A stretch of 64,000 nt of DNA, from the NCBI RefSeq assembly GCF_001039355.2, contig NW_019775697.1, positions 146,269 through 210,268 of the forward strand. Direction: 5' to 3'. Under the pieces are notes generated by a model. That model saw only the letters and a list, made by a program, of their open reading frames with translations, did not search any database and was not told where the DNA came from. The DNA is from Lingula anatina (lineage: Eukaryota > Brachiopoda > Lingulata > Lingulida > Lingulidae). The translations under genes and the position numbers were made by a program. Positions 14,487 through 24,513 of this stretch are shown in pieces. Every line of letters begins with the position of its first letter. Within the stretch, counting starts at the first letter, position 1.

Positions 14487-15500
14487 AGTGGAGTGGGCAA
14501 ATACATATCATATAAAAAGCAACTGTATCTTCCATTCCACCACTGCTTAAAGGATGTCCCTAAATTGCACAATACACCATAACACAGTATAACACACTAG
14601 AAAAATCGAGTCCAGTCACAAGCAAACCTGGTAAATGGTCATTCCAATGAAAATAGGATGATAATGTAAAAGCTAAATCTATTACTAGGTAATTAATATA
14701 AATGATATAACTTAACAAGTTGACAAAAGTTGTTTATTGTTGGGTCTGCAGCCATGTTGGTTGGTATTATTGCCTAGAAAAGAATGTTTATTACCTACTA
14801 GATTGCTTTTATATCACCCCATTTTGTTGGAAATGACGGTCTACTTTGTTTAATTGCCACTGGAGTCCTTTTTACCAGTGTGTTATGCTGTATTGTGCAC
14901 CGGTGCTTAAAGGCTACTGGCAACCAAAGCAAAACAGGATGTCAGCAGTGACATAATATAACAAGACTGGTCAGGGGCAGGCAAACAGATTTATGATTGA
15001 CTTCAAAAAGGATGAAAGCAGAGTACAAATCGTTTTCAGGTATAAATATGTGTTCCAGTCATAAAACGTTGAGCTAGAATATGCACCTTAAGTTATGCAG
15101 TGTATGTTGGTCACCTTGGTTTGAAAATTATTTTATGGTTGTTTCGAATTTGAATCTTGGAGGTAGTATTTTTCTTACAGATGCTAATGTGCATAATAAT
15201 ATATGGTGAATTTATTAAATTTGTTAAAAAATATTTAACGAACTTCGATAGTTGTAAGAATGATGCCAAATTTGGGTGTCATTACAAAGAACGTTACACT
15301 TTTTACATCCAAAGAACGACCATAGTAAAAATTAGCCCTTCCCTTAAGTCGACAATAAAATTAATAAACAATAAAATGGCGAACCTGATATAATAGACAT
15401 CGGTTTTACCAGCTGATAACCCCGATTTCCGAACAACTTCTTCTCTCATCCACCCGGAAGGTAAACCTGTGCAGTCTGACCTTCTTTTTTCAAATGACAT
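12467..15500 (-). CDS. MBD2/3: Methyl-CpG-binding domain protein 2/3 (NuRD subunit), six coding exons
   Basis: The six coding exons are 15500-15385, 14406-14273, 14076-13934, 13341-13251, 13038-12884 and 12574-12467. Every boundary is GT/AG and phases agree, giving 248 aa. The N-terminal MBD (about residues 10-72) shows the blocks GWMREEVVRKSGLSAGK, SPDGRKFRSKPQLARHLG and FDFRTGK. The central region has the family motifs PIRQTASIFKQPVT and FWEKNLQG, then ELPKNLLGVGP. The last exon encodes the coiled coil (ISDEDVRRQEHRVRAARKKL) that in relatives binds p66/GATAD2. The start is the ATG at 15500; the frame is open a little further upstream but without an ATG, and this start matches the family's short N-terminus. 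Known family role: reads methylated CpG and anchors the NuRD deacetylase/remodelling complex in the nucleus. Lys32 and Tyr36 match vertebrate MBD2, not MBD3. The protein stops right after the coiled coil and lacks MBD3's acidic tail. Confidence 0.95.
14455..14485. repeat. Poly-A tract in MBD2/3 intron 1
   Basis: A run of 31 A on the plus strand lies in the first MBD2/3 intron, about 50 bp upstream of exon 2 (poly-T in the sense of transcription). A shorter poly-T run lies at 14241-14258, just past the exon 2 donor. Confidence 0.9.
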
Positions 15501-16214
15501 AATGTGCAAAATTACTTAATTTATCTCAAAGATCTGTCTTAACTGACAATGTTAACCGGCACAACATGCAGCCTAACCACTGCTATTAAATATCAACGGA
15601 AGTCATATCGAAACAAAATATTCCACAGATGTTCCTTTCAAATATGAAGGAAAAAATGAACCTGAATCATTGGAATTAACATAAAATTACAAAAAATTAC
15701 GATTTAAAGCCACCCTTTTCTCAAAAAGAATCTGTGATCAGCTAAGTTTGTCTACACAAACGCGGAGGAACACAATTTGTACTGCGCAAGTGCGTAAAAA
15801 TAAAACTAATGGCGGTGGTTCCGTTTTGTTAGAATTTATCACTGATCACCGCCAAAGCTATGTCATATGCACGTTGCTGGATGTATTCGGTTGGTGGCGT
15901 TGTTAATAAAACTTTTTATAAACCAAGGTAATAAGTAATTCCGGAGCATCTTTAAAGATAAAATAAAGCCTTGTTGCTGTACGTATTAGTTTACCGCCGA
16001 CAGGAGTGTCTCTGCTCGTCTTGTATGTGGTTCTAAAATTAACCGAAGTCTACCAAGGGGAGTACGTAGGTATCGTCAACGGTTTCGTTTGCTCGAGAAA
16101 ATAAGTGTGCAAAAGAAATTTAACGGGTAGCGTCTACACCTCTGTAAATACGAAGGGTTGAAACATGTTCACGCAAGCCCACTTGCATTTTATGTTGGAA
16201 CTCCAAAATGACGT
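15501..16214. promoter_or_regulatory. Shared upstream region between MBD2/3 and plus-strand sequences
   Basis: This 0.7-kb interval separates the MBD2/3 start from the zinc-finger pseudogene. It is less AT-rich and holds more CpG than its surroundings, as around 15760-15900. A motif AATGGCGG, resembling YY1 sites found near invertebrate start points, lies at 15808-15815. An ATG at 15860 opens 22 codons up to a plausible donor (AAG|GTAATA, GT at 15928). This could be a first exon of a plus-strand gene, perhaps the one ending at 22439. No linking exon was proved. Confidence 0.3.
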
Positions 16215-17487
16215 ATGAAAAACGTTGTTTTCGATACAGAGGCAAAATCTGTGATAGATGAGTTATTAACAGAACAAACTGCTGAATACATTAAAGGACT
16301 AGAGAGAAAAGAGAGAAACCATCAATGTTTTGGTGCTGTAAAGACAAATTTTCTTCAAAATACTGCCGTTGAATATGGAATTAATTAATTTAAAGAAAAA
16401 CCTTTCCAATGCAAGTGTGAAAATTGTTTTAAACTCAAACAGTTGTAGACATGCACAACATGAAAAAACTCACAGTGGAGAAAAACTTTTCAAATGCCAA
16501 TATTGTGAAAAGAATTTTAGTAAGAAAAGAAATTTTATACAACATGAAAGGATGCACACTGGAGATAAACCATTCAAATGCCAATATTGTGAAAAGAGAT
16601 TTATAGAGAAAGGTAGTTTTGTATGCCCTGAAAGGACTCACACTGGAGAAAAATCATTCAAATGCCAGTATTGTGAAAAGAGGTTTATGAATAGGAGCCC
16701 ATGTATACGCCATGAAGGGACTCGCACTGGAGATAAACCATTCAAATGCCAGTATTGTACAAAGAGTTTTAGTGAGAAATATAAGTGTATACGACATGAA
16801 AGGACCCACACTGGAGAAAAAACATTCAAATGCCAGTATTGTGAAAAGAGTTTTAGAGAGAGAAGTAATTGTGTATGCCATGAAAGGACTCACACTGGAG
16901 AAAAACCATTCAAATGCCAGTATTGTGAAAAGTGTTTTATCAGGAAATGTTATGTAGAAAACATGAAAAGACTCACACTGGAGAAAAATTATTAAAATGT
17001 CAGTATTGTGAAAAGACCTTTAATGACAAGGGAAAATGTATACGCCATGAAAGGATCCACACTGGAGAAAAACCATTCAAATGTCAGTATTGTGAAAAAT
17101 GTTTTGGTGACAAGAATTTATGTATACGCCATGAAAGGATCCACACTGGAGAAAAACCATTCAAATGTCAGTATTGTGAAAAAAAATTTAGTGACAAGAC
17201 TGCATGTATATGGCATGAAAGGACTCGCACTGGAGAAAAACCAAAAATGCCAGTATTGTGAAAAAAATTTTAGTTCAAAAACTAGCTGTGTAAAACATGA
17301 AGGAAGGATTCACAGTGGTATTTTGCTTCATTCTAATAAGAAAGAATTTCATGATTACGATATGTCACCTGGGGCTATGGTCTCACTTCAGTCTATTAGG
17401 AATTTCCAGATGAAGAATTGGCTCCAGGGACAAAGGAACAGATTAATTTATCTGAAGATTTTAATGATAACATTGCAACAGGAGTAA
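16215..17487 (+). pseudogene. C2H2 zinc-finger pseudogene (about 11 fingers, several frame lesions)
   Basis: The region encodes a tandem array of Krueppel-type fingers (FKCQYCEK...HERTHTGEK) without introns, but not in one frame. An ATG at 16215 opens 58 codons that end at a TAA near 16389. The same frame then continues into the first finger (EKPFQCKCENCF). That finger is interrupted near 16435 by another stop and resumes in the frame of 16369-16995. Against the neighbouring repeats one base is missing at about 16950-16960 and two at about 17243. Fingers at about 16622, 16722 and 17224 have also lost a zinc ligand (His to Pro, His to Arg, His to Arg). The downstream frame runs to a stop at 17487. 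A 208-aa ORF survives inside and might be mistaken for a gene. Family role when intact: sequence-specific DNA binding. Sequencing error could explain single lesions, hardly all of them. Confidence 0.8.
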
Positions 17488-17827
17488 ACATATATATCCT
17501 GTTGCAATGTTTAGAAATGTTTTTGCAGATGCCGATGTATAATGTCTAAAATAATGTCTAAAGTCATAAAATAATGTCTAAGACATTTGAGATGCACTGA
17601 TTTAGCAACCGTCAAACATCTGCGTATGTGCCAAAAGTGTGCTTCTTGAAATGAACAAAATTGTGAAACTGACAGTCTCCCAGTGGGTTCCCGCCGGTGA
17701 CATAGACATTCCTGCAGTGTGGCAAGTTTATTAAGATAAATTTATAAGTGGTTTATTTATTGAAACAAGCATAAAGATGTTTTAGGAGTAGGTATTTATT
17801 GTTGATTCTGTACACATAGTAGTACTA

Positions 17828-18090
17828 CAGTGGCAGATTTAAGGGGGGGGGAGGTCAGGGGGGTCTTGCCCCCCCCCCTTTAGATTTCTGATTGAAAAAA
17901 AAATGTACCAAAAAAGCTGAATCATAGTTGTAAAACTGTACCAAATAGTGCCATTTGTCCTCCAAAACACCCATTTTTTCAGGCATGCCCCTGACACCAA
18001 GGGAGTGTGGGTCAGTCTTGCAATTCGAGGCCTATCAATCCCTAAAAAAATGGACCCCCCCCCCCTTCTAAAATTCTGGATCTGCCCCTG
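17828..18090. mobile_element. hAT-like MITE, family C, copy 1
   Basis: The element starts CAGTGGCAGATTTA and ends in the inverted TGGATCTGCCCCTG, with G- and C-runs just inside each end. A six-base direct repeat GTACTA flanks it (17822-17827 and 18091-18096). CAGNGGC-type termini are typical of hAT elements, though those usually make 8-bp duplications. It is non-coding. A second copy lies at 54729-55011. Confidence 0.65.
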
Positions 18091-18136
18091 GTACTAGTAT
18101 GGTCTTGTAGTAGTTCTATAGAACTTAGAAGTGGCA

Positions 18137-18360
18137 TAGACCCATACCCATAGATATTTAGATCGATCTATCCCCTTGGGGAGTCTCAATAGATTGGTGT
18201 CAGCTTAACTGGCTGAAATGTCTGTCCCGCCTACTTAAAGCTGTAAGGGGGTAATTAACTGCTGTGCGCGCTCGGCTGACAGCAATTTAGTGTGAACCCC
18301 CCTGGAGTTAGGTCGATTCGGATGGATTGATCTTAATCTCTTGGAATGCAGTCATAGTCG
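18137..18360. mobile_element. MITE, family A, copy 2
   Basis: It begins GACCCATACCCATAGA, followed by TTTAGATCGATCTA and CCTTGGGGAGTCTC. The right part mirrors this imperfectly (GAACCCCCCTGGAGTTAGG, then GATTGATCTTAATCTC). It is about 85% similar by eye to copy 3 at 19318 and shares the TIR pattern of copies 1 and 4. It is non-coding. Confidence 0.7.
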
Positions 18361-18585
18361 AGGTATCTGTCTGTAGTGAAAAAATATTCCATTTCATTGC
18401 ATTAAAAGTTGGTCATATGGAATCATCTCTTTCATGGGAATTCAAAATTGTATGAATGTATGATTTTAATTAAAATGATTCTTAAAAGACCAAGTTGTGT
18501 CCAGTTTGCTTAACTTGATGTTTTCCTATCTTCTGGCCATTTTAAATACTAATAAGTAACGGTACTTAGTATTCTTCATTTTTAG

Positions 18586-18722
18586 CATGGTGGAAAAGAG
18601 CAGTTTGTAAGCAAACAGAATGATGACCAGGAAGTCCCAGGAGGATGTAGTATATCCAGTGTTCCATGGATTGTCAGCGTGGATGTCCACAAGTGTCTCT
18701 ACAGAGAGGCAGGAGATGTGGG
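18586..18722 (+). CDS. Orphan coding-exon candidate
   Basis: After an acceptor (CATTTTTAG, AG at 18584-18585) one plus-strand frame stays open to a donor. It encodes HGGKEQFVSKQNDDQEVP, then GGCSISSVPWIVSVDVHKC and LYREAGDVG. The best donor (GTAAAG, GT at 18723) ends in phase 2, which does not join the next gene's exon at 19649. A weaker donor GTGGGG at 18718 ends in phase 0 and would. The exon may belong to the plus-strand gene at 19649-22439. I do not recognise the sequence. The opposite strand is also open here, so the call is tentative. Confidence 0.35.
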
Positions 18723-19317
18723 GTAAAGAAATGAATCCAAATTTTTGACACATCTTGACATTTTTAGTATTGTGAAAAATGTACATTTACTGTTTGATCA
18801 TATTAGATTAAAGGATCTTAGCTAGCACGGAATTCATGTGTTAGCATGTTTATGGGTTTTGATATTAATTGGTTGTGCTAACACACAAAAGCAAAGGCCT
18901 GGAAAGGTAAAATGATGACCAGCTTGTGCATGTACCTTGATGGTAGTGTTCTCATATCTCTCTGACCTCTCATCTCCTCAACTCACACACTCCCTGTAAA
19001 GCCAACCAGTTGTTCTCTCAACAGAGCCATGAATAGGGTTCGTTTTATCTATTTGTCTGTCAGTTAGGTCACTGTGAAATCATACACCTGCTATTGGAAG
19101 AGCAATGGATGTGACAAACTAACTTTTAAATGCAATAAATATATCAGAAATCATATCCTGCCCAAAACAAATGTAAGATAAAGATTTGAGAGCTCCCACA
19201 CCAAGGTGAATGCACAAGCTGGTAATCATTTTGCACTTTTTGAGGCTCTTGCTTTCATGCAAAAACTGTAAATAGGAGTGCTAATGCATGAATTACATGC
19301 CTTACTGATCTTACACC

Positions 19318-19545
19318 CCATTTCCATAGATTTTTAGATCGATCTATCCCTGTGGGGAGTCTCACTAGATTACTGTCAGCTTGGCCGGCTTAAGTGTCTG
19401 TCCCGCCTACTAAAAGCTGTAAGGGGGTAATTAACTATGGTGCCCGCTCGGCTGACTGCAATTTAGCCTGAACCCCCAGGGAGTTAGGTCGATCTAAAAC
19501 TTAATCTTTAGATCGATCTACATCTCTGGGAAAGCACCCTTAGAT
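19318..19545. mobile_element. MITE, family A, copy 3
   Basis: It starts ACCCCATTTCCATAGA, then TTTTAGATCGATCTATCCC and GGGGAGTCTCACTAG. The other side contains GAACCCCCAGGGAGTTAGG and GATCGATCTACATCTCTGGG, which is inverted to the left end. It shares CTGTCCCGCCTAC and AAAGCTGTAAGGGGGTAATT with copy 2 in the middle. It is non-coding and sits just upstream of the first firm exon of the plus-strand gene. Confidence 0.7.
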
Positions 19546-19648
19546 ATGTATAAGAAGTAAATGTGTTTTTGTAATAGAATTTTGTTGATAAACAATTGTT
19601 GCTCAGAACATACTAGTAGTGTTAACTGAAGCCATATTATTATTTTAG

Positions 19649-22439
19649 CTGATGAATACTGTAACTGATTTTTCAGTGAAATGTAGTGGAGAAATTTGTG
19701 GAAAAGATAAAGCTCAATTTCTATTCAGTGAAGATGCAGAAAGCGAAGACACAAAGAGGTATTTTAATAATTTTTCCATAGGAAAACAATTTTAGGATTT
19801 TTTTTCAAGAATCAAGAACTATACATTAGTTATAACTTTAATTGGATGTATTTTTATATTATTGAAACTTTTTTATTCATGAGATATAGTGTAAACACTG
19901 ATGTTTTCAAGTAAGAACTTTTGAACCTACATGTACCATTTTCATTGCATAATTTTTGTTTCATGCTGCAGTATATACCAGAGTCATGCTTATTACAACG
20001 AACATTTGGCAGTGTTTCATGCAAGCTTCATTGACGAATGTATACGTGCAAAGTCTGTAAAGAGAGTGAACTTGGGACTATATCTTCTACCACCAAAGGA
20101 GGTCCAAGATGGTATGTCTACATTAGTTAGAGCAAGGGGTTTCTGTTGAAACTCCTTGGTTAGAGCCACGCTCGGCTGTCACCTTGATTGGATAGTAAAC
20201 GGTTGTCGTAAAATCGCTAAAAGATATTAAAACCCGGTGCATAAACTTGAAAACCACCTAGGACAACCTCAGACTGGTCCTCTCTAACCTACCATTACGA
20301 AAAAGAAGCCATGCCATTGGACAATGCGACCTCTGCGGTTACGTCATTTCCTGAATTGGATTGTAGAGAGGACCAATTCAAACATCAGAGGTGGAATTTG
20401 GATATACGGTTTGATTGTGCGTATGCCATGCACGGAATTTACAAACGAGCGACGGGATGATGTAGCCTGCAGTATTAGCGGTAAGCGTGCCAAGTTTTAG
20501 GCCGCTCCGATGCCCGGCAGTATTTTATTTCGATTATTATGTTGGAACTGGATTTTTCTTGTTTCACAAGCTTCTTCTATTTTATTGTCTCTATGGAGGT
20601 ATATGGGGACTTTACGACATTCGGTTTGAAGGCTTTAACCACTTGTTATAGTTTATTTTTGCATTGTATTGGATTAATGTGGCAGTCTGAGGTTGTCCTA
20701 GGTGGTTTTCAAGTTTATGCACCGGGTTTTAATATCTTTTAGCGATTTTACGACAACCGTTTACTATCCAATCAAGGTGACAGCCGAGCGTGGTTAGAGC
20801 CAGTTTGAGTTTGGAATGTGCAGTGCAGGAACACTCTATTTATTTTATTATTATTATTATAATTTTTTTTGTGTGAGCAGCATACAACATGAACCCAGAT
20901 GTTAACACTAAACAGCATTTAAAACTTTTTCTGTGTTTAATAACGATACTGTTTGATGATAACAATAGTTTTACTGTGTATAAATGACTTGTATGGAATA
21001 ATCTACATGAAAAAATGGGGCCTGTGTGAGTAGAGGCTGGAGATCTATATAAAGCTACTAAAAATTGTTTTAAAAATTCCATCATCTTATCTCTTGCATG
21101 TATTGGTTAATCCAGTTTATTTATTCATACATTTCAGAGCTGAAGTTTCAGTTCAAGTTTTCTTTTGATGGAGGAAAAAAGCATAAAGGTGCACAAAACA
21201 AAAACACAGATGTAAGTTTCCATTCAAATCAACAAATAAATGAAACAGGTCAATAATTTAAGATCACAATATAAGTTTATGGGAGTCTGCTTTATGATGT
21301 TGTGTATAAATTTTTTTCCTTGGACAAATCCGTTAATTGATGTACTTGTCAAAATACAGGTGCTTTTATAATCTGCTGAAATAGTTTGGAAAGTTGTTTT
21401 TACCAAAACTTGGTATTTTTTTTCTTTTCACCAGCATAATGCTCTGTCTAAGGAACAGAACAATACAGAAGGTAGGTATATATTCTGCTTAGCATAAGCA
21501 TAAAAAACTGAAATAAATGGGGAAATTTATCTTTGAAAATATCAAGCACTGAACACATCATAAATTAATTAAATAAATAAATAAATAAGTAAGTAAATAA
21601 CACCTTTGCTCTTGCTTGTATTTCTGTGATGGTGTTAATTTGGTTTTCACATTGTTTGTAAGCTACTGGAAGTCTTTATAAACAGATGACTGCATCTTAT
21701 ATTTTCATGATTTACGTAAGAAAGGTGTTGTGTTCTTATACTATATGCATCATTTATTTGTTTAGGTCTGAGTGAGAAGAGAGTTGATGATAACTTTGGA
21801 GCTGATAATGCAGAGTATGACCTCTCACCTCTTAATATATTTTTATTTATCAGGATTTTGCAAGAAAAATCTTTAAAAGGATATAAAGTGATTATTTCAT
21901 TCATAATAAATTATTTTATAAAATTCAAAAATATTATTGACATTTCAGTTTATAAATATGGATACTGTTATTATTCTGTTTATTGTGTCTGTCTTTTGAC
22001 AAGCTTTCACTGGTTCATATGTAATTAATGGATTAATTGATAATTTTCAGCCAAGAAAAAGAGACTACTGAGAGAATAACAAATGGTCAGTATCGCCGTT
22101 TTAAGGCTCATCTTATGTTTTCAATATATAATATTCATAAATGGCATTTAAATAGTTTGTTCACATCAAAAAAACATCCTGTTTTATTCCTTTGTTTTAG
22201 AAATGTATTTCAGTCGTATTTGTGTTCATAGAAAAGCTTCCAAGTAAGTCCGAATGTTTCATACCAATTTTTCCTTTTTTTTTTTACAATATTTGACAGT
22301 TTAGAGACATTTATATCATAAGCTCTGTTCATTTTCAGGTGACATAGAGATTCCTATTGAAGATTTACCTTTGGTTTCTGGAGAAATACTGGATTTTGAT
22401 ATTGTTCAAAATGGCTGTGAAGTTTACCATAAACTCTGA
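19649..22439 (+). CDS. Unrecognised multi-exon protein, 3' part of gene
   Basis: Eight exons have compatible phases: 19649-19758 (alternative acceptor gives 19677), 19972-20111, 21138-21211, 21435-21471, 21766-21814, 22051-22085, 22214-22243 (or only 22232-22243) and 22339-22439 with the TGA. The product reads LMNTVTDFSVKCSGEICGK at its start. The best-structured part spans exons 2-3 (IYQSHAYYNEHLAVFHASF ... VNLGLYLLPPKEVQDELKF). It then becomes a hydrophilic linker rich in Glu, Lys and Asn and ends EIPIEDLPLVSGEILDF ... CEVYHKL. No signal peptide or membrane segment is seen in this part. The first exon is missing; candidates are 18586-18722 and a start at 15860. I do not recognise the family; strand alternation and many small exons suggest a real conserved gene. 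Confidence 0.7.
20159..20166 (+). repeat. Left target-site duplication of the 626-bp element
   Basis: GTTAGAGC is repeated in direct orientation at 20793-20800, immediately outside both inverted repeats. Confidence 0.9.
20167..20792. mobile_element. 626-bp DNA transposon (MITE) with perfect 110-bp inverted repeats
   Basis: The ends 20167-20276 and 20683-20792 are exact reverse complements over 110 bp, starting CACGCTCGGCTGTCACCTTG. Direct repeats GTTAGAGC (8 bp) flank the element at 20159-20166 and 20793-20800, a clean target-site duplication. An inner inverted pair (GGTCCTCTCTA and TAGAGAGGACC) lies inside. It has no transposase; the 67-codon ORF at 20539 is not one. An 8-bp duplication fits hAT or P-type superfamilies. 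Identical arms indicate recent insertion. It sits in an intron of the 19649-22439 gene. Confidence 0.93.
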
Positions 22440-22594
22440 CAATGCAACCAGCAACAGTTAATATTAAAACTTTTTTATTATTTATTCTTTTCAGTTTATT
22501 TTAACTTTGAACAGTTTGTTTGTCAAATTCAGCCTTGGAGAAATAACTTGCTGTTATTAAATGTTTGTTGCAGGGCAGTGCCAATGTTGTTGTA

Positions 22595-22600
22595 AATAAA
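22595..22600 (+). terminator. Poly(A) signal of the 19649-22439 gene
   Basis: AATAAA lies 156 bp after the TGA of the plus-strand gene, in an otherwise AT-rich 3' UTR. It is the first canonical signal downstream of the stop and a good candidate for the end of this transcript. Confidence 0.6.
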
Positions 22601-23097
22601 CGTTTTAAACATTAAATTTTGTTTTCAAGTCAAATATCACAAGCCTCTCATTTTTAGATATTGCATACTATTGCCAGTAAAACCTCCTAAAACAGTTGAA
22701 GTATATTTTGCATACATTTCTGTAACAAGGATGCCATAAGTGCTATACTTATAGTGTGCTTCTACCAATGATAAAAAGGGCATTACACCACAATAAGGAT
22801 TAAAACCGCCAGCACCCTTCCTGCTGAAAAACTGCATATTTACAAAAGAAAGAAAAATTCTTAAAATGTACAGTTTTGGGGCATGTTCAAGTTTGAAACA
22901 CAAAACCAGCGTTTGATAATGAAAAGTCAGTTGTTGTTTCCATGTTTTTTGGGGTTTTTTTGCCAAAAGTCAATAAAAAGTGGCTTAATCGATTTTTAAC
23001 TTTTGATTCCAACCCATTCTAAATCCAGCACACAAACATACTTTTCCAGGTTTTTGTGTTTTGAATATGGTAAAATCTAGCAAAAATGCTAATATTN

Positions 23098-24512
23098 AAA
23101 AACTAGCCAAAATGCTAATATTTAAATTCCCATATTCCGAAAATTTTGTAACTACAAATGCTGAGACTATAAATATAATAGTAAATACAATGTAAATCCT
23201 TGAAAAGATCACCAAAATATACGCAGGGCACCATAGCATTATTCCTTTTTGCGAAGTTTCATATTTGAAAGAGCACCAAGTCAAGAATTAATATAATAAT
23301 CACTTTAACCTGATCATTTCTGCTAAATGTCAACAAACCTGTTCATTTCATGACCTTTTTCAGTTTCTGGCAGCATAGTTATCAAATTAAAGAATGTGTG
23401 TAATTTTTTCTCAGATATCTTTACAAGTAGATAAAGAAGATACAAGTAATGAAAGTTTTGAATATGAAATCTAGCCAAATTGCTCATATTCAAGCTCCCA
23501 TATTCTCCAAATTTTTCAAACACAAATGTTTCGACTCTTAACATTTAATACAATATAAATCTATGAAAAGATCACTATCTCTACCCCCCCCCACGGCGGC
23601 ATGTGCATGTCGATATTGAAGGCAACTTCCTTTTTGACCAAATGATACTCAAATATAAAATAATCCAGATGATATTGTTATGAACACCGTCATTTATAAG
23701 TTACTTTAAATTCACAAATGCCAGTTTTGAAAATGATGAAAATGACAGAAGCAAATCAGATGTTGATATATTGATCTATATTTCAAGTTTCAATGACATT
23801 CTTATAACATGCAACATTTGTGGTACAAAATATATCTCTAATAGATAAAAACTCGTCCATATTCTCCAGACAAGGCANAAAATCTAGCAAAAATGCTAAT
23901 ATTTAAATTCCCATATTCCGAAAATTTTGTAACTACAAATGTTGAGACTATAAATATAATAGTAAATACAATGTAAATCCTTGAAAAGATCACCAAAATA
24001 TACGCAGGGCACCATAGCATTATTCCTTTTTGCGAAGTTTCATATTTGAAAGAGCACCAAGTCAAGAATTAATATAATAATCACTTTAACCTGATCATTT
24101 CTGCTAAATGTCAACAAACCTGTTCATTTCATGACCTTTTTCAGTTTCTGACAGCATAGTTATCAAATTAAAGAATGTGTGTAATTTTTTCTCAGATATC
24201 TTTACAAGTAGATAAAGAAGATTCAAGTAATGAAAGTTTTGAATATGAAATCTAGCCAAATTGCTCATATTCAAGCTCCCATATTCTCCAAATTTTTCAA
24301 ACACAAATGTTTCGACTCTTAACATTTAATACATTTATAAGTTACTTTAAATTCACAAATGCCAGTTTTGAAAATGATGAAAATGACAGAAGCAAATCAG
24401 ATGTTGATATATTGATCTATATTTCAAGTTTAAATGACATTCTTATAACATGCAACATTTGTGGTACAAAATATATCTCTAATAGATAAAAACTCGTCCA
24501 TATTCTCCAGAA
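23098..24512. repeat. Near-identical direct duplication with N junctions (likely assembly artefact)
   Basis: Block 23098-23877 and block 23879-24512 match almost base for base, with only scattered substitutions. About 140 bp (around 23552-23691, including a C-run) is present only in the first. Isolated N bases at 23097 and 23878 sit exactly at the joins, and each block ends with the same GATAAAAACTCGTCCATATT. This is what two alleles laid end to end by a scaffolder look like. The minus-strand ORFs in both blocks are copies of each other and have no family resemblance. Confidence 0.8.
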
Positions 24513-24513
24513 A

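Noticed and set aside
16369-16995. 208-aa zinc-finger ORF as an intact gene
   Set aside because: It begins inside the first finger, ends by a frameshift within the seventh, and fingers continue in another frame, so it is a fragment of a broken array.
20539-20742. 67-codon ORF inside the 626-bp transposon as a transposase
   Set aside because: It is too short, has no catalytic motif and runs into the terminal inverted repeat.
19972-21211. HORMA-domain (HORMAD/MAD2) identity for the unrecognised plus-strand gene
   Set aside because: Only a short strand-like stretch is reminiscent; the rest of the domain and its conserved end are missing.
22985-24325. Repeated minus-strand ORFs as a duplicated gene pair
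   Set aside because: They recur because the DNA is duplicated, probably artificially; they contain N positions and have no domain or splice structure.
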